The translations under genes and the position numbers were made by a program. This document shows positions 35,630 to 48,053 of a stretch of DNA of 64,000 nt, in pieces. The first letter of the stretch is position 1. Every line of letters begins with the position of its first letter. The notes under the pieces are model-generated. The model did no database searches and had not been told where the DNA came from. It worked only from the letters and a program-made list of their open reading frames with translations. Source of the stretch: Aliidiomarina shirensis (GTDB taxonomy: Bacteria > Pseudomonadota > Gammaproteobacteria > Enterobacterales > Alteromonadaceae); NCBI RefSeq assembly GCF_003987345.1, contig NZ_PIPP01000006.1, forward strand, positions 62,001 to 126,000, given 5' to 3'.

Positions 35630-35910
35630 CTTTGGTCTCCCGACTAGTGAGCAGAGTAAATCCCTACTAACACTCAAGTTGTTGCTTGCGTGCTACAATT
35701 CTTGTGTAGTTCGTTTGGCAAAATTAGTATGGTTTCGTTCCAAACAAAAATTTTAACCGTATATAAACTATTCAACGTAAATATTGCATGAGTGATGGTT
35801 ACAATGAACGTACACAAGAGTATGGTAAAAAATTCGCGACTAATCATCCCACAACCGCAAAGAAAATTAAACACCCGTTTGAAAGTAACCTGCGAGTAAA
35901 TTAGGAAGTA

Positions 35911-38130
35911 ATGGTAAACACTAGCTTTATTGAGAAAATACGGAAGAACGGTGCAGTTTTCACTGGGCTTGTAGTAGCTGCTTTTGCAATGAATACAGTT
36001 TCGGCTCACGACAATAGTATGGCCGTGGACGATACTTTGCTTTGGGATATTCAATTAGAACGGCAAGCACAAGAACACTCGGAGAAAGAAGCAGAGCGCT
36101 TGGATCTCAACGGACCAAGCACTGGGCCGGTATCAGCGTTGCTGGGGTTACTTGAAAAACAGGATGCGCGAACTCAGAATGTTGGCAACTCAGATATGGA
36201 ATCGGGTTTTCAATTACTGATTAAGCCTTGGGGTATTTTGATCGATGCGAAGCTTGAAGCGCAACGCGAGGCATTCTTAGAAATAGAAGGGATGATAAAC
36301 CGCCGAGAGTACACTAACGCACAAGAGGCTATGTTAGAAATTCGGGATTATCCGCTTTTCCCATACTTGGAAGGTGCGCTACTGGAAAAAAACATTCGCA
36401 TGGCGAATGAATCGGTGATTAGTGAGTTTCTTAATGAGCACAGTGGGCTACCGATTGCTCGCTCTTTACGAACCGATTGGCTACATTTCTTGCGGCGAAA
36501 TAATGATGCGGAACGGTTCTTGCGCGATTATGAACCGCAATCTTCTCTGCTGCTCCAATGCCAAGCGTTACGCTACCGCTATCGCAGCTTGGAATCTCTT
36601 AGCGCCAGTGAGCAAAACTCGTTTTGGCAGGATGTTACTGCGTTTTGGACGCATGGCGAAAGTTTGCCGTCTGCGTGCGATAGTTTATTTAGTATCTGGG
36701 CAGATGCGGGTTATCGAACCGAAGAGGTAGTGTGGCAACGGATTCAATTAGCGCTCAATGCTCGGCAAAACTCACTGGTGCGCTACCTTAGTCGGTTTAT
36801 TTCGAAAGAACAGCAAGATCTATTGAGTTTGCAGCGCCGAGTTCAAGCCAACCCCAGAGTTGTTCAGCGCTATCATGAGTTTACGGCTAAAAATGAAGTT
36901 ACCCAAAATATGGTGCTTTCTGCGTTATCGCGCCTGCGGTGGGATGATCACTGGGGCACTATTAGTGCTTGGGAACACTATCAAACTACGCTTTCATTTA
37001 GCGCTGCCGAAACGGAACAAATGAATGCGGATATCGCAGTTACCTTAGCCTTACGGGGTGAGCCTGAAGCGATAGAATGGTTCCAGCGCCTGCCAATTGC
37101 GGCGATGTCGAGTTCGGTACAACAGTGGTACTTGGCGAGTTTGCTGGAACAACAACGCTTTGATGTGATTAACGAATTCATCTTGGCTTTGCCATCGGCT
37201 GCGCAGCAAGAACCACAGTGGTTATATTGGCGGGGAAGAGCTTTGGCTGAGATGGGGATGCTGGAAGATTCAACCGAGCTGCTGGTGAAAGCATCACAAA
37301 CTCGAAATTATTATGGCTTTATGGCCAGTGCGCGAATGTCGTTACCGGCTAATTTGCAGCATCAAAGCACCACGTTGGTGGTTGATAAATTGCGCGATAT
37401 TAGCCGTAGGCCGGAGGCATTGCGAGCGCGCGAGCTTTTACACCATGGCCGACTACTCGATGCGCGGCGCGAATGGAATATGCTTCGCGCACGCGCTTCA
37501 GAAGACGAACAGGTGTTGATTGCTGTATTGGCCTCCGAGTGGGGCTGGCACGATCAGGCTATCTTCGGCCTTGCGGGAACGCCCGCAGTAAATGACGTTG
37601 CGCGCCGATTCCCGTTAGCGTACGCAGCGTTGTTGCAAGCGCAATCAGATATTGTTGATATTGACCCAGCATGGGCATTTGCGATTGCTCGCCGCGAAAG
37701 CTCGTTTCAACCCGATGCGGTTTCTCCGGTGGGTGCGCGCGGTTTAATGCAAGTGATGCCAGCCACGGCTGAGTATATTAATCGGCGTAGCCCAAGCCTC
37801 ACTACTAGCCGTGGTGGCAGGTTTCGTCTTGATGACCCAGAAGATAACGTGAGAATGGGAACCCAGTATCTTGCTGAATTACATCATCGTTTTGATGGTA
37901 ATTGGCTTCTAGCCACAGCTGCATATAATGCCGGGAGTAATCGCGTTCGCGAATGGATACCAGAAACGGCAATGCCTGCGGATTTATGGATCGAGTTGAT
38001 TCCGTATCAGGAAACGCGCGATTATGTAAAGGCGGTGCTGGCATACCAGCAAATTTATGCGATGTTGCTGGGAAATAATGCTAATGTATTACAGCCTTTA
38101 GTGCGCATGCAGATTACTTCCGGCGGCTAA
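35911..38130 (+). CDS. slt: Soluble lytic murein transglycosylase
   Basis: The 739-residue protein has a Sec signal (basic IEKIRKNG, hydrophobic stretch to about 30, cleavage near VSA). A long alpha-helical superhelix follows, then a C-terminal SLT domain with catalytic Glu596 in IARRESSFQPDAVSP and the motifs GLMQVMPATA and AAYNAGSNRV. It cleaves peptidoglycan glycan strands to anhydro products in the periplasm. It is about 95 residues longer than E. coli Slt70, mainly near the N-terminus. AGGAAG precedes the ATG. Confidence 0.94.
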   Translation: MVNTSFIEKIRKNGAVFTGLVVAAFAMNTVSAHDNSMAVDDTLLWDIQLERQAQEHSEKEAERLDLNGPSTGPVSALLGLLEKQDARTQNVGNSDMESGFQLLIKPWGILIDAKLEAQREAFLEIEGMINRREYTNAQEAMLEIRDYPLFPYLEGALLEKNIRMANESVISEFLNEHSGLPIARSLRTDWLHFLRRNNDAERFLRDYEPQSSLLLQCQALRYRYRSLESLSASEQNSFWQDVTAFWTHGESLPSACDSLFSIWADAGYRTEEVVWQRIQLALNARQNSLVRYLSRFISKEQQDLLSLQRRVQANPRVVQRYHEFTAKNEVTQNMVLSALSRLRWDDHWGTISAWEHYQTTLSFSAAETEQMNADIAVTLALRGEPEAIEWFQRLPIAAMSSSVQQWYLASLLEQQRFDVINEFILALPSAAQQEPQWLYWRGRALAEMGMLEDSTELLVKASQTRNYYGFMASARMSLPANLQHQSTTLVVDKLRDISRRPEALRARELLHHGRLLDARREWNMLRARASEDEQVLIAVLASEWGWHDQAIFGLAGTPAVNDVARRFPLAYAALLQAQSDIVDIDPAWAFAIARRESSFQPDAVSPVGARGLMQVMPATAEYINRRSPSLTTSRGGRFRLDDPEDNVRMGTQYLAELHHRFDGNWLLATAAYNAGSNRVREWIPETAMPADLWIELIPYQETRDYVKAVLAYQQIYAMLLGNNANVLQPLVRMQITSGG

Positions 38131-38178
38131 AGCGAACACCTAAACCAATAATAATCTCAGCCGAAGAAAGGGCTTTTC

Positions 38179-39678
38179 ATGCAAGTACGCACTATATTGC
38201 GGATTCTTGGCCTACTCATCGCTATTTTTAGCGTTACATTGCTGCCTCCGGCAGCGCTTGCTTATTTCTATGAAGATGGCGGCGGCTGGGCGTTCTTGCT
38301 TGCGTTTTTGCTTAGCTTAGCGATTGGTTTGCTGGTTTGGTACCCGAATCGCGATAAGCGGCGTGAATTGAAAACCCGCGAAGGGTTCATTATCGTTGTT
38401 ATGTTCTGGGTGGTGTTGGGCTCGGTTGGGGCAATACCGTTCTGGATGCCGGATGCCTATTCCTTAAGCTTTACTGATTCTATGTTCGAATCATTCTCCG
38501 CGCTAACCACAACCGGTGCTACGGTTTTAACCGGAATTGATGAACTTCCCCATGCTTATCGTTTTTACCGCCAACAACTGCAGTGGCTGGGTGGTATGGG
38601 TATTATTGTATTAGCCGTAGCGATTCTGCCTTTATTGGGCATTGGTGGCATTCAGCTTTATCGCGCCGAGATGCCGGGGCCAATGAAAGATTCGAAAATG
38701 ACCCCACGTATTGCAGATACCGCCAAGCAGCTTTGGTTTATTTATTTAGGGATTACCATTGCTTGTGCGCTTGCTTATTGGGCGGCTGGAATGACGCCAT
38801 TCAATGCGGTTGGCCATGCTTTTTCCACAGTAGCGATTGGTGGCTTCTCAACGCATGATGCGAGCATGGGTTACTACGATAGCCCGGTTATCCACATGAT
38901 CTGCGTGCTCTTTTTGCTTATCGCTGCGGTGAATTTCGCGCTGCATTTCGCCGCGTTTCCGCGAATGTATAGCCGCCGAGTTGATGGTAAAAACCAGCGG
39001 GATTGGTCTAAGGGCTCGCTATTTACCTACAGTAAAGATCCAGAGTTTAGAGCCCTCATGGGAATCCAGTTCGTTTTGATGCTGATTGTGGTGCTTACGC
39101 TGTTGAGCCAACGCTGGCACGCGGATTGGAGTGATTCATTATTCCACGGGATTTTTCAAGCGGTATCTATAGCCACAACCGCCGGTTTTACCACGGAAAG
39201 CTATGTTACATGGCCATTGTTTTTACCGGTATTGTTGATTTTTGCGAGCTTTATTGGCGGTAGTGCCGGCTCTACGGGCGGCGGTTTGAAGGTGATTCGC
39301 GTGCTGTTGCTGTATCGCCAAGGTAAGCGTGAAATAGACCGGTTGGTGCACCCAAAAGGTGTGTTTACAGTAAAGTGGGGCGATAAAGCACTCCCTGATC
39401 GTGTGGTTCAGGCGGTGTGGGGATTTTTCGCAACCTATGCGTTGTTGTTTGTAATTATTATGCTTCTGTTTATTGCTACGGGGCTTGATGATTACTCAGC
39501 GTTTGGTGCCACGGCGGCAACGCTGAATAATTTAGGTCCGGGCCTTGGCGATGTGGCTTCAAACTTCACCAGTGTTTCCGATGCCGGCAAATGGATTGCG
39601 ATTCTTTCAATGTTATTCGGGCGGCTAGAAATCTTCACGCTACTGGTGTTATTCACACCAGCATTTTGGAAGCATTAA
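38179..39678 (+). CDS. trkH: Trk potassium uptake protein TrkH
   Basis: The 499-residue membrane protein has the four-fold P-loop plan of the SKT family, with filter segments such as ALTTTGATVLTG, STVAIGGFSTHDAS, SIATTAGFTTESY and LNNLGPGLGDV. The GSAGSTGGGLKVIR loop, the intramembrane gate region, is present. It forms the potassium channel gated by TrkA, encoded convergently next door. Confidence 0.95.
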   Translation: MQVRTILRILGLLIAIFSVTLLPPAALAYFYEDGGGWAFLLAFLLSLAIGLLVWYPNRDKRRELKTREGFIIVVMFWVVLGSVGAIPFWMPDAYSLSFTDSMFESFSALTTTGATVLTGIDELPHAYRFYRQQLQWLGGMGIIVLAVAILPLLGIGGIQLYRAEMPGPMKDSKMTPRIADTAKQLWFIYLGITIACALAYWAAGMTPFNAVGHAFSTVAIGGFSTHDASMGYYDSPVIHMICVLFLLIAAVNFALHFAAFPRMYSRRVDGKNQRDWSKGSLFTYSKDPEFRALMGIQFVLMLIVVLTLLSQRWHADWSDSLFHGIFQAVSIATTAGFTTESYVTWPLFLPVLLIFASFIGGSAGSTGGGLKVIRVLLLYRQGKREIDRLVHPKGVFTVKWGDKALPDRVVQAVWGFFATYALLFVIIMLLFIATGLDDYSAFGATAATLNNLGPGLGDVASNFTSVSDAGKWIAILSMLFGRLEIFTLLVLFTPAFWKH

Positions 39679-39695
39679 TTTACTTATACTCAGCG

Positions 39696-41078
39696 CTAGA
39701 AGTAAAGCGCCCCAGGTGCGAATAAACGCTCGATTTCGTTCACGTATTTTTTATCCACCAAGAATAAAATAACGTGATCATCGGATTGAATTAGCGTGTC
39801 ATCGTGGGCTATTAGCACCTCGGAACCACGCACTACCGCACCAATAGTTGTGCCTGGCGGTAACTTCAATTCACCCACTTCACGGCCTACTACTTGTGAG
39901 GTTTTTTCGTCACCACGCGCTACTGCTTCAATCGCTTCCGCAGCACCGCGGCGTAGCGAATAGGCACTGGCAAAATCGGAACGGTGTATATGTTTAAGTA
40001 GTGCGGAAATGGTGGCTTGTTGCGGCGATATGGCAACATCGATCTCACCGCCTTGCACTAAATCTACATAGGCGCTGCGTTGAATCAGCACCATGGTTTT
40101 TTTCGCACCCATGCGTTTAGCAAGCAAGGCCGCCATTATATTGGCTTCGTCATCGTTGGTAACGGCAATAAACGCATCAATCTCTTCGATACGCTCTTCG
40201 CTTAACATTACTTGATCGGTGGCATCACCGTGCAATACTAGCGTTTTCGAGCTTAATTCAGCACTTAACTGTTCTGCTCGTGCCAAGCCAAGTTCAATAA
40301 TTTTAATTTTATGGGTTTCTTCTAGTTGCCGAGCAAGGCCTGCGCCTATGTGGCCACCACCCATAATCATAATATTTTTATAGCGCGCTTCGAGCGGCTG
40401 TAGTTCCTGCATCACGGCACGAATATCTTTGGTATCGGCAACGAAGAACACTTCATCGTCGGCTTCAATAATGGTACTACCCAACGGACGAATCGCGCGG
40501 TTTTGCCGGAATATGGCAGCCACACGGGTGTCGATATTTGGAATATGCTTGCGCAGTGCAGCAATAGCATGGCCCACAAGCTTGCCGCCATAGGATGCTT
40601 TTACAGCAACGAGGCTTACTTTGCCTTCGGCGAATTCGATAACTTGCAGGGCACCCGGATAATCGATAAGGCGCTTTATGTAAGTGGTTACTAACTGCTC
40701 AGGCGAAATTATGTGGTCGACAGGGAGTTGTTCTTTACGAAATAGCTGATCGTGGTATTTGGTATATTGCTCAGAGCGCACCCGAGCAATTTTCATTGGG
40801 GTATTAAAAATGCTGTGGGCAACTTGGCACGAGAGCATATTGACTTCATCAAGGCTACTCACAGCAATCAACATATCGGCATCATCGGCACCCGCTTGGC
40901 GCAGCACATCGGGGTGCGCACCGTTACCTTGGATTACACGTAAATCGTGTTTATCCTGCAGTTGCTCCAAGAGCACGCGATTCTGGTCGACCACGGTAAC
41001 TTCATTGCGTTCGCTCACCAAGCTTTCAGCAAGTGTGGCCCCAACGCGGCCAGCTCCCACAATAATTACTTTTTTCAT
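39696..41078 (-). CDS. trkA: Trk potassium uptake regulator TrkA
   Basis: The 460-residue protein (E. coli 458) has two RCK units, with NAD-binding loops [13 protein letters not shown] near residue 8 and [14 protein letters not shown] near 240, each followed by a C-terminal RCK_C subdomain. It binds nucleotide and controls TrkH from the cytoplasmic side. It is last in the def-fmt-rsmB-trkA series, 13 bases after rsmB. Confidence 0.96.
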   Translation of the reverse strand: MKKVIIVGAGRVGATLAESLVSERNEVTVVDQNRVLLEQLQDKHDLRVIQGNGAHPDVLRQAGADDADMLIAVSSLDEVNMLSCQVAHSIFNTPMKIARVRSEQYTKYHDQLFRKEQLPVDHIISPEQLVTTYIKRLIDYPGALQVIEFAEGKVSLVAVKASYGGKLVGHAIAALRKHIPNIDTRVAAIFRQNRAIRPLGSTIIEADDEVFFVADTKDIRAVMQELQPLEARYKNIMIMGGGHIGAGLARQLEETHKIKIIELGLARAEQLSAELSSKTLVLHGDATDQVMLSEERIEEIDAFIAVTNDDEANIMAALLAKRMGAKKTMVLIQRSAYVDLVQGGEIDVAISPQQATISALLKHIHRSDFASAYSLRRGAAEAIEAVARGDEKTSQVVGREVGELKLPPGTTIGAVVRGSEVLIAHDDTLIQSDDHVILFLVDKKYVNEIERLFAPGALYF

Positions 41079-41091
41079 GTTCTTAGCCTAA

Positions 41092-42432
41092 TTATTTGCG
41101 CTTCTGTAGTAAGAAATAGAAAAAACCATCGCCACTTTCAGCCGCGGGTAAAAACTGCCATCCCATATTTTCTGAGCTCTCTGGGCCATCTTTGCTGCCA
41201 GGTTTTTGCGGAGCAATCGGGATTGCGATGGCTTCTGCATCATCCACTGTAGCTAGAAATGATTGAATTTGCAGTATGTTTTCTTCCGGAAGCACAGAAC
41301 AAGTTGCGTACAGCAAGCGTCCGCCCGGTTTCAGTAGCTGCCATTGTGCAGCTAAAATACGGCCCTGCAGTTCTACTAGAGTTTCAATATCGTCGGCACG
41401 GCGCAACCATTTAATATCAGGATGACGGCGAATAACGCCTGTTGCTGAGCAGGGCGCATCAAGCAATATTCGATCAAACAGCTGGCCATCCCACCATTCC
41501 GCTGGCTCGGCTGCATCACCACAAATAACATTTGCCGTTACCTGCATCCGTGCGAGATTTTCGTGTACTCGTTGCAAACGGCTGGCATCAAAATCAAGCG
41601 CCGTTACCTGCAAATCAGTAGTATGTTCGAGTAAATGAACGGTTTTTCCACCGGGGGCCGCACATGCATCTAAAACATTCATTCCTGGCTCGGCGGCTAG
41701 AATATGGGCTGCAAACTGTGCTGAACGATCTTGCACAGATACATGGCCCTCTGAAAAGCCGGGCAATTGCGTTACATCCATACCTTGGGCCAATCGAATA
41801 GCCGAAAACTCATCGGCGTAGGCCTCGATGCCTTCTGCTTCTAACTTCGCGAGATATTCGGCGGGCGAGTGATGTTTCGTGTTCACGCGTAACCATAGAG
41901 GTGGCGCCGTATTATTCGCTTCGCATATCGCAGGCCACTGGTCCGGATACGCTTTTTCTAATCGTTTCAGCAACCATCCGGGATGGTTAAAGGCCAACGC
42001 TGGCGTTCGCGCACTGAGCTCAGTAAGTTGGCTTTCTAGGGCCTCTTGCTGGCGCTGATAGGAGCGAAGAACCGCATTCACCATGCCCTTTAAATTCTTT
42101 TGTCGCAGCGCTATACAGGCTTCTACGGTTTCAGCAATAGCTGCGTGCGCTGGAACACGCATATCGCGAAGTTGGCATAAGCCAACTAATAGCAAGTAGT
42201 GAACGATGCGCACCTTGGTTTTTAGCGGTTTCTCTATGAGCTGAGAAATAAGCCATTCGTAGCTGGGTAGCTGACGCAGTACTTGATAGCAAATGGCCTG
42301 TGTAAAAGCACGAGTGTTGGCTTCTAAATGCTCGGTTTCACTTGGAATTGCTTGGCTTAGTGAGCGGCCATGCTGCAATACTTGCTGCAATATTTTCGCG
42401 GCGGCGGCTCGTGAAGCAGCGGCATTATTCAC
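41092..42432 (-). CDS. rsmB: 16S rRNA (cytosine-967-C5) methyltransferase
   Basis: The 446-residue protein has an N-terminal NusB-like domain (about 1-140) and a C-terminal methyltransferase with [32 protein letters not shown] and the catalytic [10 protein letters not shown]. It methylates C967 of 16S rRNA. Its start overlaps the fmt end by 4 bases. Confidence 0.96.
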   Translation of the reverse strand: MNNAAASRAAAAKILQQVLQHGRSLSQAIPSETEHLEANTRAFTQAICYQVLRQLPSYEWLISQLIEKPLKTKVRIVHYLLLVGLCQLRDMRVPAHAAIAETVEACIALRQKNLKGMVNAVLRSYQRQQEALESQLTELSARTPALAFNHPGWLLKRLEKAYPDQWPAICEANNTAPPLWLRVNTKHHSPAEYLAKLEAEGIEAYADEFSAIRLAQGMDVTQLPGFSEGHVSVQDRSAQFAAHILAAEPGMNVLDACAAPGGKTVHLLEHTTDLQVTALDFDASRLQRVHENLARMQVTANVICGDAAEPAEWWDGQLFDRILLDAPCSATGVIRRHPDIKWLRRADDIETLVELQGRILAAQWQLLKPGGRLLYATCSVLPEENILQIQSFLATVDDAEAIAIPIAPQKPGSKDGPESSENMGWQFLPAAESGDGFFYFLLQKRK

Positions 42433-43415
42433 GAATCACTCCGTTCGTTGCCTGCACTCGCAAGCATTGTGCCGGGTGCGAACCAATCACGCCGCGCGTT
42501 TAATAGATCGGTGGTTAACATAGGCTTTTTGCCTGCGGGCTGCACTTCCAACAAACGTAAGGTATCTTCACCACAAGCAACATCAATACCGTTTTTATCG
42601 GCTTGAAGAATAGTACCCGGTGCGGCGCTGTTATTTACATCGTTCCCGCGTTTTATCACCTGTGCGCGCCATACCTTAATCGGCTGATCGGGATGTTCAG
42701 GGTGGCTAAAAACGCTGCTAGGCCATGGGTTGAACGCTCGTACACAGCGTTCGATAAACGCAGCCGGTTGGTGCCAATCAATAACGCCTTCCTCTTTGCT
42801 CAGCTTCGCCGCATAGGTGGCCTTACTCGATTCCTGGGGAACCGCTCGGGTGTCTCCGGTATTCATGCTGCGCAAGGTTTCTACAAGTGCGAGCGGACCA
42901 AGTTTAGCGAGCTTTTCATATAAAGAAGCCGAGGTATCGGAAGGCTCGATTTGCAGCCAAGATTTCGCCAGCATAGGGCCAGTATCTAAACCTTCGTCCA
43001 TTTGCATAATGGTAACACCGGTTTCTTCATCGCCGGCCCATATTGCGCGTTGAATAGGCGCGGCTCCACGCCAACGTGGTAACAAAGAGCCGTGAACATT
43101 GACACAACCTAAGCGTGGAATTGCTAATGCGGCCTGCGGTAGAATCAGGCCATAAGCCACAACCACCATCACATCTGCTTGCCAAGTTGCGAGTTCAGCC
43201 TGCGCTTCAGCAGTTTTCAAGCTAGTAGGTTGAGCAACCGGTAAACCGTGTTCTAACGCTAATTGTTTTACGGCACTCGCTTGTAGTTTTTTACCACGCC
43301 CAGCAGGGCGGTCGGGCTGAGTATAAACCGCTACAACATCTAAATCATGGGCTTCGAGCAACGCCTGCAAATGGCGCGCAGCGAAATCCGGGGTACCTGC
43401 AAAAATTATCCGCAC
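42429..43415 (-). CDS. fmt: Methionyl-tRNA formyltransferase
   Basis: The 328-residue protein has the N-terminal [16 protein letters not shown], the folate-binding [20 protein letters not shown] and the catalytic [10 protein letters not shown] motifs. It formylates initiator Met-tRNA. It follows def by 11 bases and overlaps rsmB. Confidence 0.97.
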   Translation of the reverse strand: MRIIFAGTPDFAARHLQALLEAHDLDVVAVYTQPDRPAGRGKKLQASAVKQLALEHGLPVAQPTSLKTAEAQAELATWQADVMVVVAYGLILPQAALAIPRLGCVNVHGSLLPRWRGAAPIQRAIWAGDEETGVTIMQMDEGLDTGPMLAKSWLQIEPSDTSASLYEKLAKLGPLALVETLRSMNTGDTRAVPQESSKATYAAKLSKEEGVIDWHQPAAFIERCVRAFNPWPSSVFSHPEHPDQPIKVWRAQVIKRGNDVNNSAAPGTILQADKNGIDVACGEDTLRLLEVQPAGKKPMLTTDLLNARRDWFAPGTMLASAGNERSDS

Positions 43416-43426
43416 TCAGGAGTTCC

Positions 43427-43939
43427 TTAGGCTTGTTTTGCTTCTAAACGTGCTTCTTTTTCCAGTTTCTTGCGAATGCGATCGCGTTTAAGAGGCGATA
43501 AATAATCAACGAATAGCTTGCCGTTGAGGTGATCAATTTCATGTTGTATGCAAATCGCCAGAAGACCTTCGGCTTCGCGTTCAAAAATTTCGCCTTCACG
43601 ATCGAGTGCGCGAACCTTAATCTTGCCTGCGCGTTCTACTTTCGCGTAAACGTTCGGAAAGCTTAAACACCCTTCTTCATTTTCGTGAATACCATCACGC
43701 TCAATAATTTCCGGGTTAATAAAAACCAGCGGTTCTTTGCTATCTTCACTGCAATCGGCAACGAATAACCGCTTGTGCACATTTACTTGGGTAGCGGCTA
43801 AGCCTACACCTTGCGAACCATACATGGTTTCGAACATATCATCGATGGTTTGACGCAAAGCGTCGTCGACACTTTCTACCGGTTTCGCTACGGTGCGAAG
43901 GCGCTCATCTGGGTACTTTAAAATTGTCATTTCTGCCAT
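43427..43939 (-). CDS. def: Peptide deformylase
   Basis: The 170-residue protein (E. coli 169) has the three PDF motifs [17 protein letters not shown] and [12 protein letters not shown], with Cys and two His as metal ligands. It removes the N-terminal formyl group added by Fmt. It is first of the minus-strand operon and divergent from dprA. Confidence 0.97.
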   Translation of the reverse strand: MAEMTILKYPDERLRTVAKPVESVDDALRQTIDDMFETMYGSQGVGLAATQVNVHKRLFVADCSEDSKEPLVFINPEIIERDGIHENEEGCLSFPNVYAKVERAGKIKVRALDREGEIFEREAEGLLAICIQHEIDHLNGKLFVDYLSPLKRDRIRKKLEKEARLEAKQA

Positions 43940-44017
43940 AGCTAAAACTCTTTTGAATTCAAATTCAGTGATATTCCTAATTTTAACGGGAAGATCGCGG
44001 AATTGACAGGATTTGTG

Positions 44018-44045
44018 TTGCTTGATTCGCTTCTCTTTCTATATT
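44018..44045 (+). promoter_or_regulatory. Probable dprA promoter
   Basis: TTGCTT (44018-44023), a 16-base spacer and TATATT (44040-44045) form a plausible sigma-70 promoter 42 bases before the dprA ATG in the def-dprA divergent gap. Confidence 0.5.
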
Positions 44046-44087
44046 GCCAATATGGGGATTAAATTTGCTGAACACAAGGAAGTGTAA

Positions 44088-45257
44088 ATGGAAACAAACG
44101 ATTGGAATCATCGGAATTTAGAGCTTTGGTTGCGTGTGCAGCGTGCGCCAGAAAAAGTGAAGCGTGAACTTCGAACGTTTTGGGAAGCTAGCGGCGATTT
44201 TGAAATCCCAACGTTCATTCAAGCGATGTTGCCAGCGTTACCTGCAGGGCTCGTAGATCGCACGTATCAATGGCTTCATGCCGACGCCAAGCATTTTCTA
44301 GTACACTGCCTAAGTGCTGAATACCCCGAAGCCTTGAAAGCCATATATCGCGCCCCCATGTTACTATTTGGAATAGGCGATAAAGGCTTGCTTCAGAGCC
44401 ATTGGTTGGCCGTGATTGGAAGCCGCAAAGCTTCGCCGTTAGCGTTGAGCTTAACGGAACAAATGGTTTCAGAGCTTTGCCAGCAAGGTTGGGGTATTGT
44501 CAGTGGTATGGCGTTGGGTATTGATGGCCTGGCGCATCGAACGGCACTAGCACAAGGTATGCCAACCATAGCCGTTTTAGGCTGCGGCATTGATTTAGTG
44601 TATCCGCCGCGAAATCGGCAGTTACGCAATGAAATAGTAGCTGCGGGAATCGTGTTGAGTGAATATGCGCCGGGTACTCCGGCGAAAACTGAACATTTTC
44701 CGGCTAGAAACCGTATAATCAGTGGTATCAGCTCAGGCGTGTTAGTTGCCGAGGCAACCTTGAAAAGCGGGTCGTTAATTACTGCGCGCTATGCAGTAGA
44801 GCAAGGCAGGGAAGTATTTGCGATTCCCGGCCCAGTGCCACACCCGGGTAGTGAAGGTTGTCATTTATTGATTCAGCAAGGTGCAAAACTAGTAACCTGT
44901 AGCAACGATATATTAGCTGAGCTGCCGGCTCAAGCCGATTTATTCGCTGCCGATAAAGATATTAAGTGTGAAAATGTTAAACCGGAAGAGATTGCTTCGA
45001 ATCAAGAAGAACCGGAAGAAACAAGCAATTTTGGATTAACTTTCCAAAGTGCTGAAAAGAATTCTGCGAAAATTCCGTTAAACGTATTGGCAAACGAGCG
45101 TTTATTGGCTAACGTGGGATTTGAAACAACTTCATTTGATTGGTTGTTAAGCCAGAGTGAAGATTCTGTTTCAGTAGTTGTGAACCAGCTCATCAGTCTC
45201 GAGTTGGATGGATGGATTAAGACAGTACCTGGCGGTTACGTCAGGGTGAGGAGGTAA
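44088..45257 (+). CDS. dprA: DNA processing protein DprA (Smf)
   Basis: The 389-residue protein has the Rossmann-like DprA core: [49 protein letters not shown], and [22 protein letters not shown]-terminal winged-helix-like domain follows an acidic linker (about 290-325). DprA loads RecA on incoming single-stranded DNA during transformation. It heads a dprA-smg-yrdD-tsaC-hemF unit. Confidence 0.95.
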   Translation: METNDWNHRNLELWLRVQRAPEKVKRELRTFWEASGDFEIPTFIQAMLPALPAGLVDRTYQWLHADAKHFLVHCLSAEYPEALKAIYRAPMLLFGIGDKGLLQSHWLAVIGSRKASPLALSLTEQMVSELCQQGWGIVSGMALGIDGLAHRTALAQGMPTIAVLGCGIDLVYPPRNRQLRNEIVAAGIVLSEYAPGTPAKTEHFPARNRIISGISSGVLVAEATLKSGSLITARYAVEQGREVFAIPGPVPHPGSEGCHLLIQQGAKLVTCSNDILAELPAQADLFAADKDIKCENVKPEEIASNQEEPEETSNFGLTFQSAEKNSAKIPLNVLANERLLANVGFETTSFDWLLSQSEDSVSVVVNQLISLELDGWIKTVPGGYVRVRR

Positions 45258-45262
45258 GAGCC

Positions 45263-45739
45263 GTGTTTGATATCCTCATGTACTTGTTTGAGAACTACGT
45301 CCATTCGGAAATGGAAGTGGTAGTGGACCACGACGAACTGACTGACGAGCTTACCCGTGCAGGTTTCCATGAACAGGAAATTGGCAAGGCTCTCGCTTGG
45401 TTAGAACGTTTGGCCGACTTGCAGGATAGTAAAGATCACCCGTATTTAGTGCAATCTGCGCCTGCGGCATCTTTCCGTGCGTATACGCCGGAAGAGCAAG
45501 CGCGTTTAGATATGCAATCGCGTGGCTTTTTACTTTATCTAGAGCAAATTGGGGTGCTCGATTTTACCACTCGGGAAATGGTTATCGATCGGGTTATGGA
45601 ACTTGATACGCCGCAATTCCTACTGGAAGATTTAAAGTGGGTTATTTTGATGGTGTTGTTTAACGTTCCGGGCCATGAAGATGCCTATAGCCAAATGGAA
45701 GAATTGTTGTTCGAGGAGCCACAGGGGCTAATGCATTAA
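45263..45739 (+). CDS. smg: Smg family protein
   Basis: This 158-residue acidic protein matches the Smg/DUF494 family: [16 protein letters not shown] at the start and [13 protein letters not shown] and [17 protein letters not shown] later. It is always found beside dprA in Gammaproteobacteria and its function is not established. It starts 5 bases after dprA. Confidence 0.94.
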   Translation: MFDILMYLFENYVHSEMEVVVDHDELTDELTRAGFHEQEIGKALAWLERLADLQDSKDHPYLVQSAPAASFRAYTPEEQARLDMQSRGFLLYLEQIGVLDFTTREMVIDRVMELDTPQFLLEDLKWVILMVLFNVPGHEDAYSQMEELLFEEPQGLMH

Positions 45740-45768
45740 ACCAATGCATAGAAACCATTGAGGCGTGA

Positions 45769-46332
45769 ATGACATCATCTGAACTTTTTAACTCGCCAGA
45801 GCGAACCGATGTGCGAGCAGAGCCTTGTCCGCGCTGTAATAGCGCGGTAAAGCTAAAACATATCGGCAGCAATTCGTTTTGGGGCTGCAGCAATTATCCT
45901 CAGTGTGATTACACGCAATCCTTACATGAAGCCGGTGATTTTGAGCCGCAGGCACTGCCCGGTGAAGAATGCCCCGAGTGTGGAGCGGGCTTATTGCTGA
46001 AAAAAGGCCGCTACGGTTTGTTTATTGGTTGTAGCGCTTTTCCGAAATGTCATTTCATGCTCGACCCTACGGCTGATAAAACGCCGAATCGCGAACCTAT
46101 CCCCTGCCCAGAATGTAAAACAGGCCATCTGCAAACGCGTACCAATCGATATGGCAAGCAATTTCATGCCTGCGATCGATATCCAAAATGTAAATATGCA
46201 CTGAATGAAGAGCCCGTAGCGCAGCCATGCCCTGATTGTGGCTGGCCTTTGTTGGTCAAGCGAGATTCGGCTGCAGGCGTGCGTTTGCGTTGTCCGCAAA
46301 AACAATGCGGATACAAATCAGACCCGATATAA
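45769..46332 (+). CDS. yrdD: Topoisomerase-I-like zinc-ribbon protein
   Basis: The 187-residue protein consists of four C4-type zinc ribbons starting near residues 20, 65, 109 and 149 (CPRCN...CSNYPQC, CPECG...CSAFPKC, CPECK...CDRYPKC, CPDCG...CPQKQC). These resemble the C-terminal fingers of DNA topoisomerase I but lack a catalytic domain. It is likely a DNA-binding protein of unknown role, conserved in this operon. Confidence 0.9.
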   Translation: MTSSELFNSPERTDVRAEPCPRCNSAVKLKHIGSNSFWGCSNYPQCDYTQSLHEAGDFEPQALPGEECPECGAGLLLKKGRYGLFIGCSAFPKCHFMLDPTADKTPNREPIPCPECKTGHLQTRTNRYGKQFHACDRYPKCKYALNEEPVAQPCPDCGWPLLVKRDSAAGVRLRCPQKQCGYKSDPI

Positions 46333-46389
46333 TATTTAACGATGGTATACGCCACAGCAAACTCAATTCACCTCTAGGAAAATGCTGCT

Positions 46390-47885
<1,496 letters not shown>

Positions 47886-48053
47886 GTCGTATTGATTTAT
47901 TTTTATTCTTAGCCATTAACATTACTCTGAATAGTGAAGATTGGGCGCAAGGTGTTTCTATCGGGTGATCAATTGCCGCGCAACACTTGTCAGCACCGAG
48001 TTTTGATATTATGCTGAAATTCGAATAAAAATTAATCGGAGCTAGGGGCTTTC

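Noticed and set aside
35674-36054. 126-codon minus-strand frame between fadB and slt
   Set aside because: It runs antisense to the start of slt and across the promoter gap, with no family likeness.
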